64,000 nt of DNA from Acidobacteriota bacterium (GCA_003224055.1 QHYE01000044.1:62001-126000), one strand, 5' to 3'. Positions 45,902 to 55,954 are shown, counted from the stretch's first letter. Notes: generated by a model from the sequence alone, not told the origin. Translations and numbers: made by a program.

Positions 45902-47224
45902 CTACGTGGATCGGAAACCGACCTTTTGCATGGCCGATTGAGCTTCGGCGTTTTTCATGAAGGTGTTCCACACGAGGCCGCTGCGGTGGTTTTCGGCCAT
46001 GAGCATGGTGATCCCAAGGTCGATGCCGAGCACGTCCGTGTCGTACCAGCCGGTCAGCGGATTGAACGCGTCCACGAAGCTATATTTCACCCAGACCTTA
46101 TCCCTGTAGCGGCCCCGCAAGTTTCGCAGCACGCGCGCGCAGTCGTCGAAGAGGAACGGGAGAGATCCTCCGGTAGCGCAGGGGACGATGCTTCCGTCGA
46201 TCGGTCCTTGCGGCGGCGGGCCGCCCCAGGCCGTGTAGCCCTTCACATAATCCGAGGCACTGATTCCCCACAGGTTTTCGCTGTAGTCCGGGAATTGACC
46301 GTGCAGGGACAAACAAAAAAGTTTGTGAGCCTTCGTGGCTTTCACGGAATTGTCGAAGTAATCCGTGTACGCGTCCCGCTTGTTCCGGAAATCGTACCAG
46401 GCTTGAGAATATTGGTGCGTGAAAATCGGATCGTTTCCGGAGATGTATTCGATTCCCTGATATTTGATCGTGGGCCGCGTCCAGGCGTCCCAGCTCGTAG
46501 GAGGGAGCGGATGCGTCGGCGAACCGATGCCCAGCAGATAAATCATCATCAGTTCGCAGTAGTGCTCCCAGCGCGCATTGAGAAAGCCGGATTCGGGCAT
46601 CCAGCCCATGGAAAGCGTTGCGCCGCCGTTGAGCATCCACAGCCAGTCGACGCGTTCATAGATGGTCGTGGCGAGGTCCTTGATTTCCAGGTCCGCAAAA
46701 TATTGCCGCGCCGTCAGAACGCCGCACAGCAGAATCGAAGTATCGATGGACGAAAGCTCGCACTTTTCCCAGCGCTGCCCCGTCTCCATGTTGATGAAAT
46801 GAAAAAAGAAGCCATGTTCGTTCGGCAGCGTATTCGCGAGAAAGCGCAAAGTCTTCCGAACTCTTTCCAGAATATCGGCGGATTTCCCATAGCCGCGCTG
46901 GTCGCCGATGCACAAGCTGGCCAGGCCAAATCCAGTCGCCGCAATGCTGGACATCAGGCGCGAGTCATTTCCATTGGCCAGGGCGCGGTCCTTCACCTGG
47001 CCCGTGTTCTGGCTCCCTTCATTCCAGAAAAAACTGAACGTAGCGCGCTGAATTTCGTCGAGAAGTTGTTCGTCCGTTCCTTCGTAGGGGGCGCCGCGCG
47101 GCTCGGTGTAGGTGCGGGAGGCGGGCGCTCCGCAGCCTGCCAGTGCTGCCAGCGGAGAGCAGAGCAAGCTCATTCCGCCAATCCGCATTACTTCTCTACG
47201 GCTAAGGAAGCGCTCGCGCGTCAT
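45902..47224 (-). CDS. GH144-type endo-beta-1,2-glucanase-like lipoprotein (glycoamylase family)
   Basis: 440 residues. The N-terminus has a twin-arginine-like SRREVMR followed by a hydrophobic core and the lipobox LAGC, suggesting a lipidated exported protein. The catalytic (alpha/alpha)6 domain has family blocks ATFSFFWNEGSQNTGQVKDR, SIAATGFGLASLCIG, HGFFFHFINMETGQRWEKCE and GWMPESGFLNARWEHYCE. Characterised members of the glycoamylase (PF10091) family in GH144 are endo-beta-1,2-glucanases. It lies 15 bp downstream of the GH3 gene on the same strand, so the pair would first cut and then trim the glucan. Substrate specificity is inferred. Confidence 0.85.
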   Translation of the reverse strand: MTRERFLSRREVMRIGGMSLLCSPLAALAGCGAPASRTYTEPRGAPYEGTDEQLLDEIQRATFSFFWNEGSQNTGQVKDRALANGNDSRLMSSIAATGFGLASLCIGDQRGYGKSADILERVRKTLRFLANTLPNEHGFFFHFINMETGQRWEKCELSSIDTSILLCGVLTARQYFADLEIKDLATTIYERVDWLWMLNGGATLSMGWMPESGFLNARWEHYCELMMIYLLGIGSPTHPLPPTSWDAWTRPTIKYQGIEYISGNDPIFTHQYSQAWYDFRNKRDAYTDYFDNSVKATKAHKLFCLSLHGQFPDYSENLWGISASDYVKGYTAWGGPPPQGPIDGSIVPCATGGSLPFLFDDCARVLRNLRGRYRDKVWVKYSFVDAFNPLTGWYDTDVLGIDLGITMLMAENHRSGLVWNTFMKNAEAQSAMQKVGFRST

Positions 47225-47238
47225 GTCCTCGTCCTCTG

Positions 47239-49542
47239 TTACTTCACGATTTGGAGTGTTGCTTCAGAGCCGCTGCTCGAGTCCGGGCTCACCCAGATGG
47301 TGACGCGCGCGGGCTCGACAGCGAATTTGTTCTGATCGTTCCAGAAAGCGAAAGCGTCAGGTCCCACCGTGAAGGTCACCTTCTTTGTCTCACCCGGCGT
47401 CAAGGTGACGCGCTGAAACCCGCTCAATGCCCGGACCGGCAGCGCCACGCTCGTTCCTTGCAGCCGAACGTAAAGCTGGACGGTTTCTTCGCCCGCGCGG
47501 GTTCCAGTGTTCGTGACATCGGCGCTGACCTCCACTGCCGCATTCGATGCTCGTCCGCCGGCGCACAGTTCGTCATTCAACGCCCCTGCGCTCAGTTGCT
47601 CCTTGCTGAGCCGCGGCTGACCGTACTGATAGTTCGAATAGGAGAGACCGTAGCCGAAGGGAAATTGCGGGCTGTTTGGCACGTCGATGTATCGCGAAAC
47701 GAATTTCTCGTCCCCATTCTTCGGTGGGCGCGTTAGATCAATATTCCCCGCGGGGCGGCCCGTGTTTAAGGCATTGTAGTACAAGGGCTCCTGCCCAACG
47801 GCGCGCGGCCAGCTCACCACCAATTTTCCGCTCGGATTCACTTCTCCGAAGAGTGCGCGCAACAGCGCGGGGCCAGCCTGCACCCCTGGAAACCACGCGG
47901 CCACGACAGCAGGGACATGCTCGAAGGCCCAGGGCATCGTGAGTGGCCGGCCGCTGAAAAGCAGCAATACAACGGGCTTTCCCGTTGCGACAATTTTCTC
48001 CAGCAATTGTTGCTGTCGTCCCGGCAGGCCGAGGTGCGCGCGCGAAGCGGCTTCGCCGGTCATCGCCGGCGCATCTTCTCCCAACGCGAGAATCACGACA
48101 TCGGCTTGCTCCGCCGTTCTGACAGCATCGGCGATCTGGTCATCGGACCCTCCGATGATTTCAGTTCCCTTCGCGTAGCGAAGGCCATCGACTCCGAGTT
48201 TCTGTGTGAGCGCAGCGCGAAGCGTGACGACGTCCTCAGCGCGGCCTCGGGCAGCCCAGGAGCCAAGCATATTGTTCTGATCATCGGCTAATGGCCCAAT
48301 CAGAGCTATGGTCCTCGTTTCCGTGGAAAGCGGCAGAATTGGCGCTCCTCCCGGAGAAGCCGAATTCTTCAGAAGAACGAAAGACTGCTCCGCTGCCGTG
48401 CGCGCGAGCGTCAGACTCTCCGGCCGGAGCATGGCCGCTGCTTCCTTCACCTCGTCACTGTAGGGATGCTCAAACAAGCCCAGCGCAAACTTCACGCGTA
48501 AGACGCGCCGAACGGCCTCGTCCACGCGCGCCTCCGGCACTTCACCCGAGCGGACGAGTTGCGCGAGATGGTCGTGATAAAGACTACTGGCCATGTCCAT
48601 ATCCACGCCGCCCAAAAACGCCTTGCGTGCTGCAGCCGCCCCGTCGTTAGCTATGCCATGTGCCACGAGCTCGGCAACCGAAGTCCAGTCGCTGTCAACA
48701 ACCCCTTGGAAGCCCCACTCCGTGCGCAGAATCTGTCTCAGGGTAAAAGGGTTTGCGGAAGCCGGTACTGCATTCAGGGAATTGAACGCGCCCATCAGTG
48801 TTGCGGCGCCCGCATCGACTGCGGCATGGAAGGGCGGCAAATAAAATTGGCGCAGCGTGTGCTCCGAAAGCTCTACGCTGTTGTAATCGCGTCCGCCTTC
48901 CGCAGCACCGTAGCCGACAAAGTGCTTCGGGCACGCCGCGATGCTGTCTGCCGCATCCAGCCTGGTGCCCTGGTAGCCACGCACGTAGGCGCTCGCCATC
49001 GCCGAGCCGAGATAGGGATCTTCTCCGGAGCCCTCGGCCATTCGTCCCCATCGGGCGTCTCTCGCAATATCCACCACCGGCGAAAAAGTCCAACGGATAC
49101 CGCTCGCGGAGGCTTCGCGCGCTGCCACGCGCGCGGCCCGTTCCACTAACTGAGGATCCCAACTGGAAGCGAGGCCCAGAGGGATCGGAAATTCCGTGCG
49201 AAATCCGTGAATCACATCGAGACCGAAAAGGAGCGGTATGCGCAAGCGGGACTGCTCCACCGCGATGCGCTGGTAGACATTTACCTCGCGCGCGGTCGTG
49301 ATATTAAAGAGCGCCCCGACCTCTCCCTTGCGGATCATGCTGTCGTAATCGGTGCGTCCCGTGCCCGGTCCCGTTGGCTGTCCGGCGGAATATTGAACTA
49401 GCTGGCCGACCTTTTCCTCGAGCGTCATCTTTTGCAAAAGCGCTTCTATTTTTCGCTCTGAGTTTGGATCGTTCAGACTTGGGCGCGCGCTTGTCGCATG
49501 GGCTACTCTGAACGAAGAACGAGTCTGTGCCGAGACGGGCAA
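47239..49542 (-). CDS. bglX: GH3 family beta-glucosidase
   Basis: About 767 residues of intact frame from TTG 49542. GH3 N-terminal barrel with IRWTFSPVVDIARDARWGR and KHFVGYGAAEGGRDYN; nucleophile Asp285 in GVVDSDW. GH3 C-terminal domain with LALGEDAPAMTGEAASRA, then a fibronectin-III-like tail (TNTGTRAGEETVQLYVR). The TTG has no ribosome site and the first residues look like the end of a signal peptide (LPVSAQT). The hydrophobic part of the signal is in the next frame upstream (49543-49595), so the gene probably starts at GTG 49595 with a frameshift. Beta-1,2-glucosidase is likely given the GH144 neighbour. Confidence 0.92.
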   Translation of the reverse strand: MPVSAQTRSSFRVAHATSARPSLNDPNSERKIEALLQKMTLEEKVGQLVQYSAGQPTGPGTGRTDYDSMIRKGEVGALFNITTAREVNVYQRIAVEQSRLRIPLLFGLDVIHGFRTEFPIPLGLASSWDPQLVERAARVAAREASASGIRWTFSPVVDIARDARWGRMAEGSGEDPYLGSAMASAYVRGYQGTRLDAADSIAACPKHFVGYGAAEGGRDYNSVELSEHTLRQFYLPPFHAAVDAGAATLMGAFNSLNAVPASANPFTLRQILRTEWGFQGVVDSDWTSVAELVAHGIANDGAAAARKAFLGGVDMDMASSLYHDHLAQLVRSGEVPEARVDEAVRRVLRVKFALGLFEHPYSDEVKEAAAMLRPESLTLARTAAEQSFVLLKNSASPGGAPILPLSTETRTIALIGPLADDQNNMLGSWAARGRAEDVVTLRAALTQKLGVDGLRYAKGTEIIGGSDDQIADAVRTAEQADVVILALGEDAPAMTGEAASRAHLGLPGRQQQLLEKIVATGKPVVLLLFSGRPLTMPWAFEHVPAVVAAWFPGVQAGPALLRALFGEVNPSGKLVVSWPRAVGQEPLYYNALNTGRPAGNIDLTRPPKNGDEKFVSRYIDVPNSPQFPFGYGLSYSNYQYGQPRLSKEQLSAGALNDELCAGGRASNAAVEVSADVTNTGTRAGEETVQLYVRLQGTSVALPVRALSGFQRVTLTPGETKKVTFTVGPDAFAFWNDQNKFAVEPARVTIWVSPDSSSGSEATLQIVK

Positions 49543-49595
49543 ACAAATAGCAAGGAGCTGGCAACAACTGCGGAACGAAGCAGCAGCGAATTCAC
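49543..49595 (-). other. frame-shifted signal-peptide segment of the GH3 gene
   Basis: GTG 49595 is preceded by GGGAGA about 10 nt upstream and begins a hydrophobic run NSLLLRSAVVASSLLFV in a frame different from the GH3 body. The GH3 frame then supplies LPVSAQT, which would be the natural signal cleavage end. A one- or two-base indel within the T-rich stretch near 49540-49550 joins them. Confidence 0.55.
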
Positions 49596-49806
49596 GATTC
49601 GAATTCTCCCATGATTTCCCGGAGCATGGAGCCGTTCGTCGCCTGCCGATCGAACTGGCTCAGCCGTCAAACAGTTTCCGTCACCGCTCAAGCAAGTACG
49701 ATGAAGCTTCCCCGCCGTTCTCAATGCAAAGAACTCGCAGTGTCATCGCCATCATCAGGCAGCCTCGAGCAGCAGCGACGCCCCCAGTGGCAACGATGGA
49801 AACAGC

Positions 49807-49835
49807 ATACTAAACCGATTTAGCTCGTCTTTCAA
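49807..49835 (-). promoter_or_regulatory. GH3/GH144 promoter with LacI-family operator (copy 2)
   Basis: On the minus strand TTGAAA (complement of 49830-49835), a 17-base spacer and TAGTAT (complement of 49807-49812) make a promoter facing the GH3 gene. CTAAACCGATTTAG (49810-49823, 12 of 14 bases symmetric, CG centre) fills the spacer. The 13 bases 49813-49825 are repeated exactly at 39481-39493 before the TonB receptor. The 200 bases between promoter and GH3 start hold nothing else I can name. Confidence 0.6.
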
Positions 49836-49926
49836 GCCGTGCAGCAAGTATGATGGGCCCGCTTGCAGTAAGGCATGCCTTGTCCCGCTTCTGCCGAATG
49901 TGCGAGACTACGAGGCCATACACCCT

Positions 49927-50994
49927 ATGTCTCGGCCGAAATCAGGCTTGAATTCTCACGCGCGCAAACCTGCACGACAGAGCGTCAGTCTGAAGTCGCT
50001 CGCAGAGCACCTCGGACTCTCTCAAGCTGCTGTTTCCCTAGTGATTAACCGTTCACCTGCCGCGAAATCAATTCCACATCGTACCCAGGAATTAATTCGT
50101 GCCGCCGCCCGCGAACTCAACTATAGGCCGAACCAGCTCGCCCGATCGCTCCGGCAGCAACGTAGTTATACCATCGGCGTGGTTGTGCCGGAAATCAGCG
50201 AAGGTTACGCGGCTCTGGTCATGTCGGGAATTGAGGATCATCTTCTTCAAGAAGGCTACTTCTACTTCGTTGTAAGCCACCGCCACCGCCAGGATCTAAT
50301 CGAAGAATATCCTCTGCTTCTTCAGCAGCGGGCTGTCGAAGGACTGATCGCGGTGGACACGGCATTCACCGAAGGCGTACAGGTGCCGCTCGTCGCAGTT
50401 TCCGGCCATCGCGATGTGCCTGGCGTAACAAATATTATTTTGAATCATGCGCTCGCAGCCACGCTGGCCCTCGAACATCTTACGAAGCTCGGGCACCGCA
50501 AGATGGCTTTCATCAAAGGGCAGGAATTCAGCTCGGACACGGCAGTGCGGTGGGATTCCGTGCGCGGCGCAGCCGAAGAACTCGGCATCGAGATCAAGGA
50601 TCGTTTGGTCGTGCAACTCGAGGGAGAATCGTCTTCGCCGGAACTCGGTTACCAGGTTACACAAAAGCTTCTCGCTTCGCGCGAACCGTTTACGGCTCTC
50701 TTTGCCTTCAATGACATTTCAGCGATTGGCGCGATTCAGGCCCTGCGGGAGGCAGGCCGCCGTGTTCCCGAAGATGTCTCCGTCGTGGGTTTTGACGACA
50801 TTCAAAGTGCGGCGTTCCAGAATCCTGCCCTGACCACGGTCCGGCAGCCTTTGCGAGCGATGGGCGTGATCGCGGCAGAAACGTTGCTTCGCCGTATTAC
50901 GGCGCCCGCAAATACACCCTACCCAAAGGAAATCGTCGTTGAACCAGACTTGGTCGTCCGCGCCAGCACTGCGAAGGCCCCTGGCTCATCTTAG
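49927..50994 (+). CDS. LacI-family transcriptional regulator
   Basis: 355 residues from ATG 49927 (GAGG about 10 nt ahead; GTG 49900 is an alternative). N-terminal helix-turn-helix VSLKSLAEHLGLSQAAVSLV and hinge helix NYRPNQLARSLR, then a periplasmic-binding-protein-like sensor domain with TIGVVVPEISEGYAALVMSG, NHALAATLALEHLTKLGHR and DVSVVGFDDIQSAAFQNP. It is divergent from the GH3-GH144 pair with a CG-centred palindrome between. It probably represses that pair, itself and the TonB receptor at 39539, released by a glucan-derived sugar. Confidence 0.94.
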   Translation: MSRPKSGLNSHARKPARQSVSLKSLAEHLGLSQAAVSLVINRSPAAKSIPHRTQELIRAAARELNYRPNQLARSLRQQRSYTIGVVVPEISEGYAALVMSGIEDHLLQEGYFYFVVSHRHRQDLIEEYPLLLQQRAVEGLIAVDTAFTEGVQVPLVAVSGHRDVPGVTNIILNHALAATLALEHLTKLGHRKMAFIKGQEFSSDTAVRWDSVRGAAEELGIEIKDRLVVQLEGESSSPELGYQVTQKLLASREPFTALFAFNDISAIGAIQALREAGRRVPEDVSVVGFDDIQSAAFQNPALTTVRQPLRAMGVIAAETLLRRITAPANTPYPKEIVVEPDLVVRASTAKAPGSS

Positions 50995-51056
50995 GCGGTC
51001 TGTTCTTAGAATGGCGCAGTCGGGAACCGCTCCCCAAGAGTAACCAAGCAGGTTCA

Positions 51057-51920
51057 TCAGACCTGCAGATCGTGAAGGTAAGGAACGCTGGCTTTCATCA
51101 TTTCCAGGTTCATTTCGACGAAGTAATTCTTTATGCCGCCCGTCTTCGCCGCGGTAAAGATTTTCTTCCAATCCAGACTGTCCTGTCCCACCGGCATGAC
51201 TTTTTTGGCTTCCGCTGACCAGCCTTGTACGTGCATTGAAAAGAAGCGACCAGGGTATTTCGTGAAATACTCTGCGGCGTCGTAGCCGTGACTAATTGTG
51301 GAGACCTGGAACTGGAACTTGACCAGTTTCGGATCGAGAAAGTCCAGCAATAAGTCATAGGTCCGCTTGCCGTCAACTATCGACAGCTCAAAGTCCTCGT
51401 TGTGAAGGCCCTGCTGGATGCCAGCCTTGGCCGACTGTTCGCCCATTTTGTTGTATTCGTCAGCCGCTCGCTTCACATCATCGATGGTCGGTTTCCCGGG
51501 TCCGTCGAGGCTTGGCACGATCATTTGCGTCAGGCCGACGTCTTTCGCCCAGGCAATTCGGCCCTCCTGGCCCTCCCTGAGTTCCTTTATGCCGAAGTGA
51601 GAACTCACACAGGTGACGCCTGCATCGCCCAGAATTCTCCGTAGCTCGGTTCCCGTGTATTTGGCGAGGCCGGCGAAGCCGGAATCGGCGTAACCTACCG
51701 GCGAGCACAGCTCAATGGTCTGAAATCCGGCCTTGGCAAGCTGCTTGATCGTGCCGGGAAAGTCCTTGGCGATCATCTCCCTCACAGGCCAGGTCTGACA
51801 TCCAATGGGCATGCCAAGTGGATTAGCGCAAAGCTCCAGTGCACACGCGGAAAGGAAGCTAGCCGCGGCGACGTTCGTCGCCGCATTCTTTAAAAACTCT
51901 CTTCTCGAAACCGCAGACAT
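51057..51920 (-). CDS. sugar phosphate isomerase/epimerase-like TIM-barrel protein, Tat-exported
   Basis: 287 residues from ATG 51920 with AAGGAGGG 7 nt ahead. A clean twin-arginine signal SRREFLKNAATNVAAASF precedes a xylose-isomerase-like barrel: IGCQTWPVREMIAKDFPG, AGFQTIELCSPVGY, HNEDFELSIVDGKRTYDLL, VKFQFQVSTI, FSMHVQGWS, NYFVEMNLEM; the last blocks normally carry metal-binding Glu, Asp and His residues. Some metal ligands of true isomerases look changed (Gln for Asp in KFQFQ), so activity may differ. Located 92 bp downstream of a CRTAC1 gene, same strand. Confidence 0.88.
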   Translation of the reverse strand: MSAVSRREFLKNAATNVAAASFLSACALELCANPLGMPIGCQTWPVREMIAKDFPGTIKQLAKAGFQTIELCSPVGYADSGFAGLAKYTGTELRRILGDAGVTCVSSHFGIKELREGQEGRIAWAKDVGLTQMIVPSLDGPGKPTIDDVKRAADEYNKMGEQSAKAGIQQGLHNEDFELSIVDGKRTYDLLLDFLDPKLVKFQFQVSTISHGYDAAEYFTKYPGRFFSMHVQGWSAEAKKVMPVGQDSLDWKKIFTAAKTGGIKNYFVEMNLEMMKASVPYLHDLQV

Positions 51921-52012
51921 TGACGCCCTCCTTACCCGCCTGCGCGATCAAGGTCATCGTCACTCAAGTGGGCGAACGCATTATACTCGGACAGCGCCGA
52001 GGAAGTCGGAAG

Positions 52013-53791
52013 TCATCCTTTGTATCCAGTGCCTTTGCGGAGCGTGATGATCGTATCCGCAGGAACTTTGTCCCACGACTCCTTCGACCCATCAGGCCAG
52101 TAAACCACCACAAGCTCGATCTTGGGGTCTATTCCAAGGCCAAAATGCACTCGGACATCGCTGGCGCCCAGGTAACTGGAATCTGTATGCACGCGGCGAA
52201 GTAGTTTGCGTCCTCGTTGTTGGAGTTCGATGCGCGCGCCAATCCCGAAAAGGTTCTTTCGGGATTGTTCCAGGCGTACCTGCAACCAGTGGTTGCCATT
52301 GTGCTTACCGGTTTCGTTCAACAAAAGGCGGACCGGCCCGTTGTTGTTGGTCACCAGGATATCGATGTTCCCGTCGTTGTTGACATCTCCGAAAGCCGCT
52401 CCGCGGCTTACCTCCGAAAGCGCAAATGCCGGACCTGCCAAGCGCGTGGTCTCGCGAAACCTTTTTCCCTCTTCGTTGTGGAACAACTGGTTGATCTGAT
52501 GGAAAGGAAACTTGCTGCCGCGCAGAGATTCCTGGCGCGTAACCGCTCCATTGGCGATGAAGACATCGAGGAATCCGTCGTTGTCGTAGTCAAACCACTG
52601 TGTGCCAAATCCGGTGTAGGGGAAAGTCGGTTGCCACAGGCCGAACTCTGCCGTGGCATCATAGAAATTTCCCTTGCCATCATGGCGATAAAGAACGCAG
52701 CCTTCCTTGGTAAGATTGGTTACCAGCAAGTCTTCCACGCCGCGATTGCTGATGTCCCCAAGGGCGATGCCCATGCTCCCTTGAGGGGTACCTTCACCAT
52801 TGTATGCGGCGCCGGAAGCCAAACCTGCTTCCTTAAACGTCCCATTTTTCTGGTTAAGCCAAAGGTAGTTGGGGGCGCCGTCGTTGGCAACATAGATGTC
52901 CATCCAGCCGTCGCCATTGAAATCAGCACAGACGACACCGAGACCGGGGCCGGGAAAGGCTCCGATACCCGATTCTTCCGTGATGTCGACAAACTTGCCG
53001 TTCCCCAGATTGTGGAACAGTCTCGCTGAAACGGGCCGGTACATCTTCGGAGTGCAGTAGTCGAGTTCGCCCGTGGGAGCAAAGCAGCGCTTGTTGCCCT
53101 TGATGGTAAAGTCCAGATAATTGGCAACGAAGAGGTCAAGGTTCCCATCGTTGTCATAGTCAACCCAAGAAGCGCTGGTTGCCCAAGCCTTGTTTTCAAG
53201 CCCCGACTGGCGCGTCACATCTGTGAATGTTCCGTCGCCGTTGTTGTGATACAAAATGTTGCGCCCAAAATTGGTTACGAAGAGATCCATGAAGCCATCG
53301 TTATCGTAGTCACCGGTTGCAACACCCATGCCATAACCAGCGCTCGTCAATCCTGCCTGTTCGGTGACATCGGTGAATTTCAGGTGCCCCGTCCTCATCA
53401 GTTCGTTGCGGAAAAGGCGGTTGCCAGGCTGCCATCCGGCGGGAGGGGGGAATAGCGGTTGAGGGGCGCCCTTCCGTGCATCAAGAAGTGTTCCTTGCAC
53501 GAGGTAAATGTCCAGAGCGCCGTCGTTGTCGTAATCAAACAGGGCTGCGCCTGCGCCCATGATCTCGGGCATGAAATATTCGCCGGTAGCTCCGTTAAGA
53601 TGATGGAAATTTAGCCCCACCTCGGAAGCCACTTCAGAAAACACCGGGGACCGCAGGGATCTGTCGAAGGTCGGGAAATTCAGTCTGCGCGCCCAGGCAG
53701 CTGCGACAGGAACAAAAAACAGAAAATCGCGCCGGCTCATAGCAGCTGCCAGCGAACGACCGCCTCTCAGCTTGGAATTTTCGTGCTTCAA
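52013..53791 (-). CDS. CRTAC1-type FG-GAP/ASPIC-UnbV protein, Tat-exported
   Basis: 592 residues from TTG 53791 (coupled to the TPR stop by a 4-base overlap; ATG 53740 is an alternative that starts MSRRDFLFF). Twin-arginine signal [16 protein letters not shown]. About seven FG-GAP/VCBS repeats with calcium-binding loops [48 protein letters not shown], forming a beta-propeller, then the ASPIC/UnbV domain ([20 protein letters not shown]). Probably a surface or periplasmic ligand-binding protein. Middle gene of GntR-TPR-CRTAC1-isomerase. Confidence 0.9.
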   Translation of the reverse strand: MKHENSKLRGGRSLAAAMSRRDFLFFVPVAAAWARRLNFPTFDRSLRSPVFSEVASEVGLNFHHLNGATGEYFMPEIMGAGAALFDYDNDGALDIYLVQGTLLDARKGAPQPLFPPPAGWQPGNRLFRNELMRTGHLKFTDVTEQAGLTSAGYGMGVATGDYDNDGFMDLFVTNFGRNILYHNNGDGTFTDVTRQSGLENKAWATSASWVDYDNDGNLDLFVANYLDFTIKGNKRCFAPTGELDYCTPKMYRPVSARLFHNLGNGKFVDITEESGIGAFPGPGLGVVCADFNGDGWMDIYVANDGAPNYLWLNQKNGTFKEAGLASGAAYNGEGTPQGSMGIALGDISNRGVEDLLVTNLTKEGCVLYRHDGKGNFYDATAEFGLWQPTFPYTGFGTQWFDYDNDGFLDVFIANGAVTRQESLRGSKFPFHQINQLFHNEEGKRFRETTRLAGPAFALSEVSRGAAFGDVNNDGNIDILVTNNNGPVRLLLNETGKHNGNHWLQVRLEQSRKNLFGIGARIELQQRGRKLLRRVHTDSSYLGASDVRVHFGLGIDPKIELVVVYWPDGSKESWDKVPADTIITLRKGTGYKG

Positions 53792-55254
53792 TGAGAGTTA
53801 GCCTGCGATCCGAGGATCTTTAGATCACTGTCGATTCTCGCCACAAGCTGGTGCTGCCCGCGCGATTGCGCTTTAGCGCGACCCTCACGCAAATATTGGA
53901 TAGCGTTTTCCCGGTCACCCGCCCGGGCATAGGCTGCGCCCAGAGCATAGAGGTATCCCGGCGTGCTTTCATCCTCAGGCGCAATGGTTTTCAGTAAATG
54001 TTGAATACCTGCCGCAAAGTCGCGGCGATTCACTAAGAGGCGCCCCAGATGGAAGTGGGCGAGACGGTATCCCGGTTCTTGCTCAACCGCCTTTTGGAAT
54101 TCCAGTTCAGCATCAGCTAGCCCGCCACGTTGTTCCAGAAGAACGCCAAGATTGTTGTGGGCCTCAGCATGGGAAGGGTTGATCTCCAGCGCCTTCCGGA
54201 AGGCCATCTCCGCTTCTTCGTAGCGCCCCGCGCCTGTCATAAGTACACCGTAATCGTAGTGCGCTCCCTCCTCTTCAGGAGCCAGTTGAACCGCCTTGTG
54301 GTAGTGCTGCTCTGCTTTTTCCAGTTCATTCAGACGGCCGTAAATCGAGATCAGGTTTACATGGGCCTGCACCATTGCCGGATCGATTTTCAGCGCTCTT
54401 TCATGCGCCTCGGCAGCCTCCTGCAATTTTCCAGCGCGGTCGAGGTCGTTCCCTAAGCGAATCTGAATTGTAGCGCTGCGATTCAGCGCGTGCACTTCTT
54501 CCACTAACGGGTCGCGAGCTGGTGGTCCCGTGTCTTTGTTCCTCTCGTAGTTTTGAAATTCTTCACGCGCTTTTTCTTCTTCTTCTATCGTTCGATATGC
54601 AAGTGCCAGGGCGTAATAGGCTGCGCCAAACTCCGGAAACAAGTTGCAGGCGGCGCGATACGAATCAATGGCCGCGCGCACCTCGTGCCGTGCGGTTTGA
54701 ACCTTCCCAAGCCCGTAGTACGCCTCGGCACTGTCGGGATGGTCCCTCAGAATCGCCTTGTAGAGGGCTTCACTTTCCTCCCATTGTGCGGAACTACGAA
54801 GGCACTCAGCTACTTTCAGGCGGGCCGGGAGATAGCCAGGACTTAGGGTCAATGCCTTGCGGAGTGATTTGACGGCACCGTCGCAGTTTCCCTGGTCGGC
54901 TTGGGACCGGCCCAGATAATAGATCCAGCCGAAATGGGATGGCGCGAGTTGGTGGGCGCGGCGGTAGGCGATCTCGGCTCCTTCCAGTTGGCTGTATGCC
55001 TGCAGAACCATACCCAGCTTTCCATTGGCGGTGGCGTTGCGGGGATGCGCCACGGCCGCATCGTATGCTTCTTGAACCTGCTTGCGAACCGCAGGAAGGA
55101 ACTGCTGAAGGTAGAGCTTCGGGAGCGGAGGGAGAGACTCTGCGGAGAAGGTGACGTGAGGACTGCACAGAAACAAAATCGTCAGCCACAAAACGACAAG
55201 TCGCCCGGCGGCTGTCCGCCGCCGGAAAGTCCTAGCGGAATCGGCGGACCACAA
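53788..55254 (-). CDS. exported TPR-repeat protein
   Basis: About 488 residues from TTG 55254, which overlaps the GntR gene end by 23 bp; an open frame runs back to 55581 but that part is inside gntR. Signal peptide with basic start [11 protein letters not shown] and core [13 protein letters not shown]. About ten TPR units, e.g. [20 protein letters not shown] and [20 protein letters not shown]. The start has no strong ribosome site, pointing to coupling with gntR. The stop overlaps the CRTAC1 start by 4 bp. Confidence 0.85.
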   Translation of the reverse strand: MWSADSARTFRRRTAAGRLVVLWLTILFLCSPHVTFSAESLPPLPKLYLQQFLPAVRKQVQEAYDAAVAHPRNATANGKLGMVLQAYSQLEGAEIAYRRAHQLAPSHFGWIYYLGRSQADQGNCDGAVKSLRKALTLSPGYLPARLKVAECLRSSAQWEESEALYKAILRDHPDSAEAYYGLGKVQTARHEVRAAIDSYRAACNLFPEFGAAYYALALAYRTIEEEEKAREEFQNYERNKDTGPPARDPLVEEVHALNRSATIQIRLGNDLDRAGKLQEAAEAHERALKIDPAMVQAHVNLISIYGRLNELEKAEQHYHKAVQLAPEEEGAHYDYGVLMTGAGRYEEAEMAFRKALEINPSHAEAHNNLGVLLEQRGGLADAELEFQKAVEQEPGYRLAHFHLGRLLVNRRDFAAGIQHLLKTIAPEDESTPGYLYALGAAYARAGDRENAIQYLREGRAKAQSRGQHQLVARIDSDLKILGSQANSH

Positions 55255-55954
55255 GGCTGTGCCGTTCAGATCGGTAGAAGCCCAGAACGTACATGATCGC
55301 TTTGCCTGCGGTGGAATGGATGACCTGACGAATGCGGAGGAGCGGCTCGCCGTACGGAATCGCGAGGAGATCGGCAATCCGGTGATCGGCAGCCGTGGCG
55401 TCAATTTCCTCATCCGCGTAGCCGATCTCCACTTTATACTTCCGTTCGAGGAAAGCGAAGAGTGATTCGCGGTCAAGCGGGGCCGAAAGAAGATCGGGAA
55501 ATTCGGCCGCGCGGAGATAGCATGTTTCGAGGGCGAACGGCTCGCCGGCACCATGGCGCAGGCGTTCGAGCTTGATGACACTGCTCCTCGGGGGCAAGGA
55601 GAGGTGCGCTGTGGCTTCGTCTTCGTTCGTGACGATTTTCGAGCACAGCACTTTGGAGCTTGCGGTCAGGCTGCGACTGGCCATCTGCTCCGTATAGCTC
55701 ATCAGTTTGTTGAAGTGGATCTTTGGAGCCGCAACGAATGTGCCGACGCCCTGGCGGCGCTCGACGATGCCTTCGCGCTCGAGCGAGGTGAGCGCATGGC
55801 GTGCTGTCATAAGACTAACCTGGTAAATCCTTGCCAAGTCTCTTTCCGATGCAACTACGTCCCCCGGGTGGAGCTCCCCAGACTCAATGCGCTTGCGAAG
55901 GACGTTTTGGATCCTCTGGTAAGCAGGCAAGCCGTTTCGATTCTTAGGCGGCAT
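55232..55954 (-). CDS. GntR-family (HutC/UTRA) transcriptional regulator
   Basis: 240 residues. Winged helix at the N-terminus ([40 protein letters not shown] and [15 protein letters not shown]), then a UTRA ligand-binding domain ([19 protein letters not shown] to [16 protein letters not shown]). The first gene of a minus-strand unit with TPR and CRTAC1 genes and divergent from the third TonB receptor. It probably controls both sides through sites in 55955-56450, such as the palindrome AGCTATATAGCT at 56229-56240. Confidence 0.93.
   Translation of the reverse strand: MPPKNRNGLPAYQRIQNVLRKRIESGELHPGDVVASERDLARIYQVSLMTARHALTSLEREGIVERRQGVGTFVAAPKIHFNKLMSYTEQMASRSLTASSKVLCSKIVTNEDEATAHLSLPPRSSVIKLERLRHGAGEPFALETCYLRAAEFPDLLSAPLDRESLFAFLERKYKVEIGYADEEIDATAADHRIADLLAIPYGEPLLRIRQVIHSTAGKAIMYVLGFYRSERHSLVVRRFR

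Noticed and set aside
45926-47335. 469-codon open frame on the plus strand opposite the GH144 gene
   Set aside because: Antisense shadow; the minus-strand product has clear glycosidase blocks and a leader, the plus-strand product has none.
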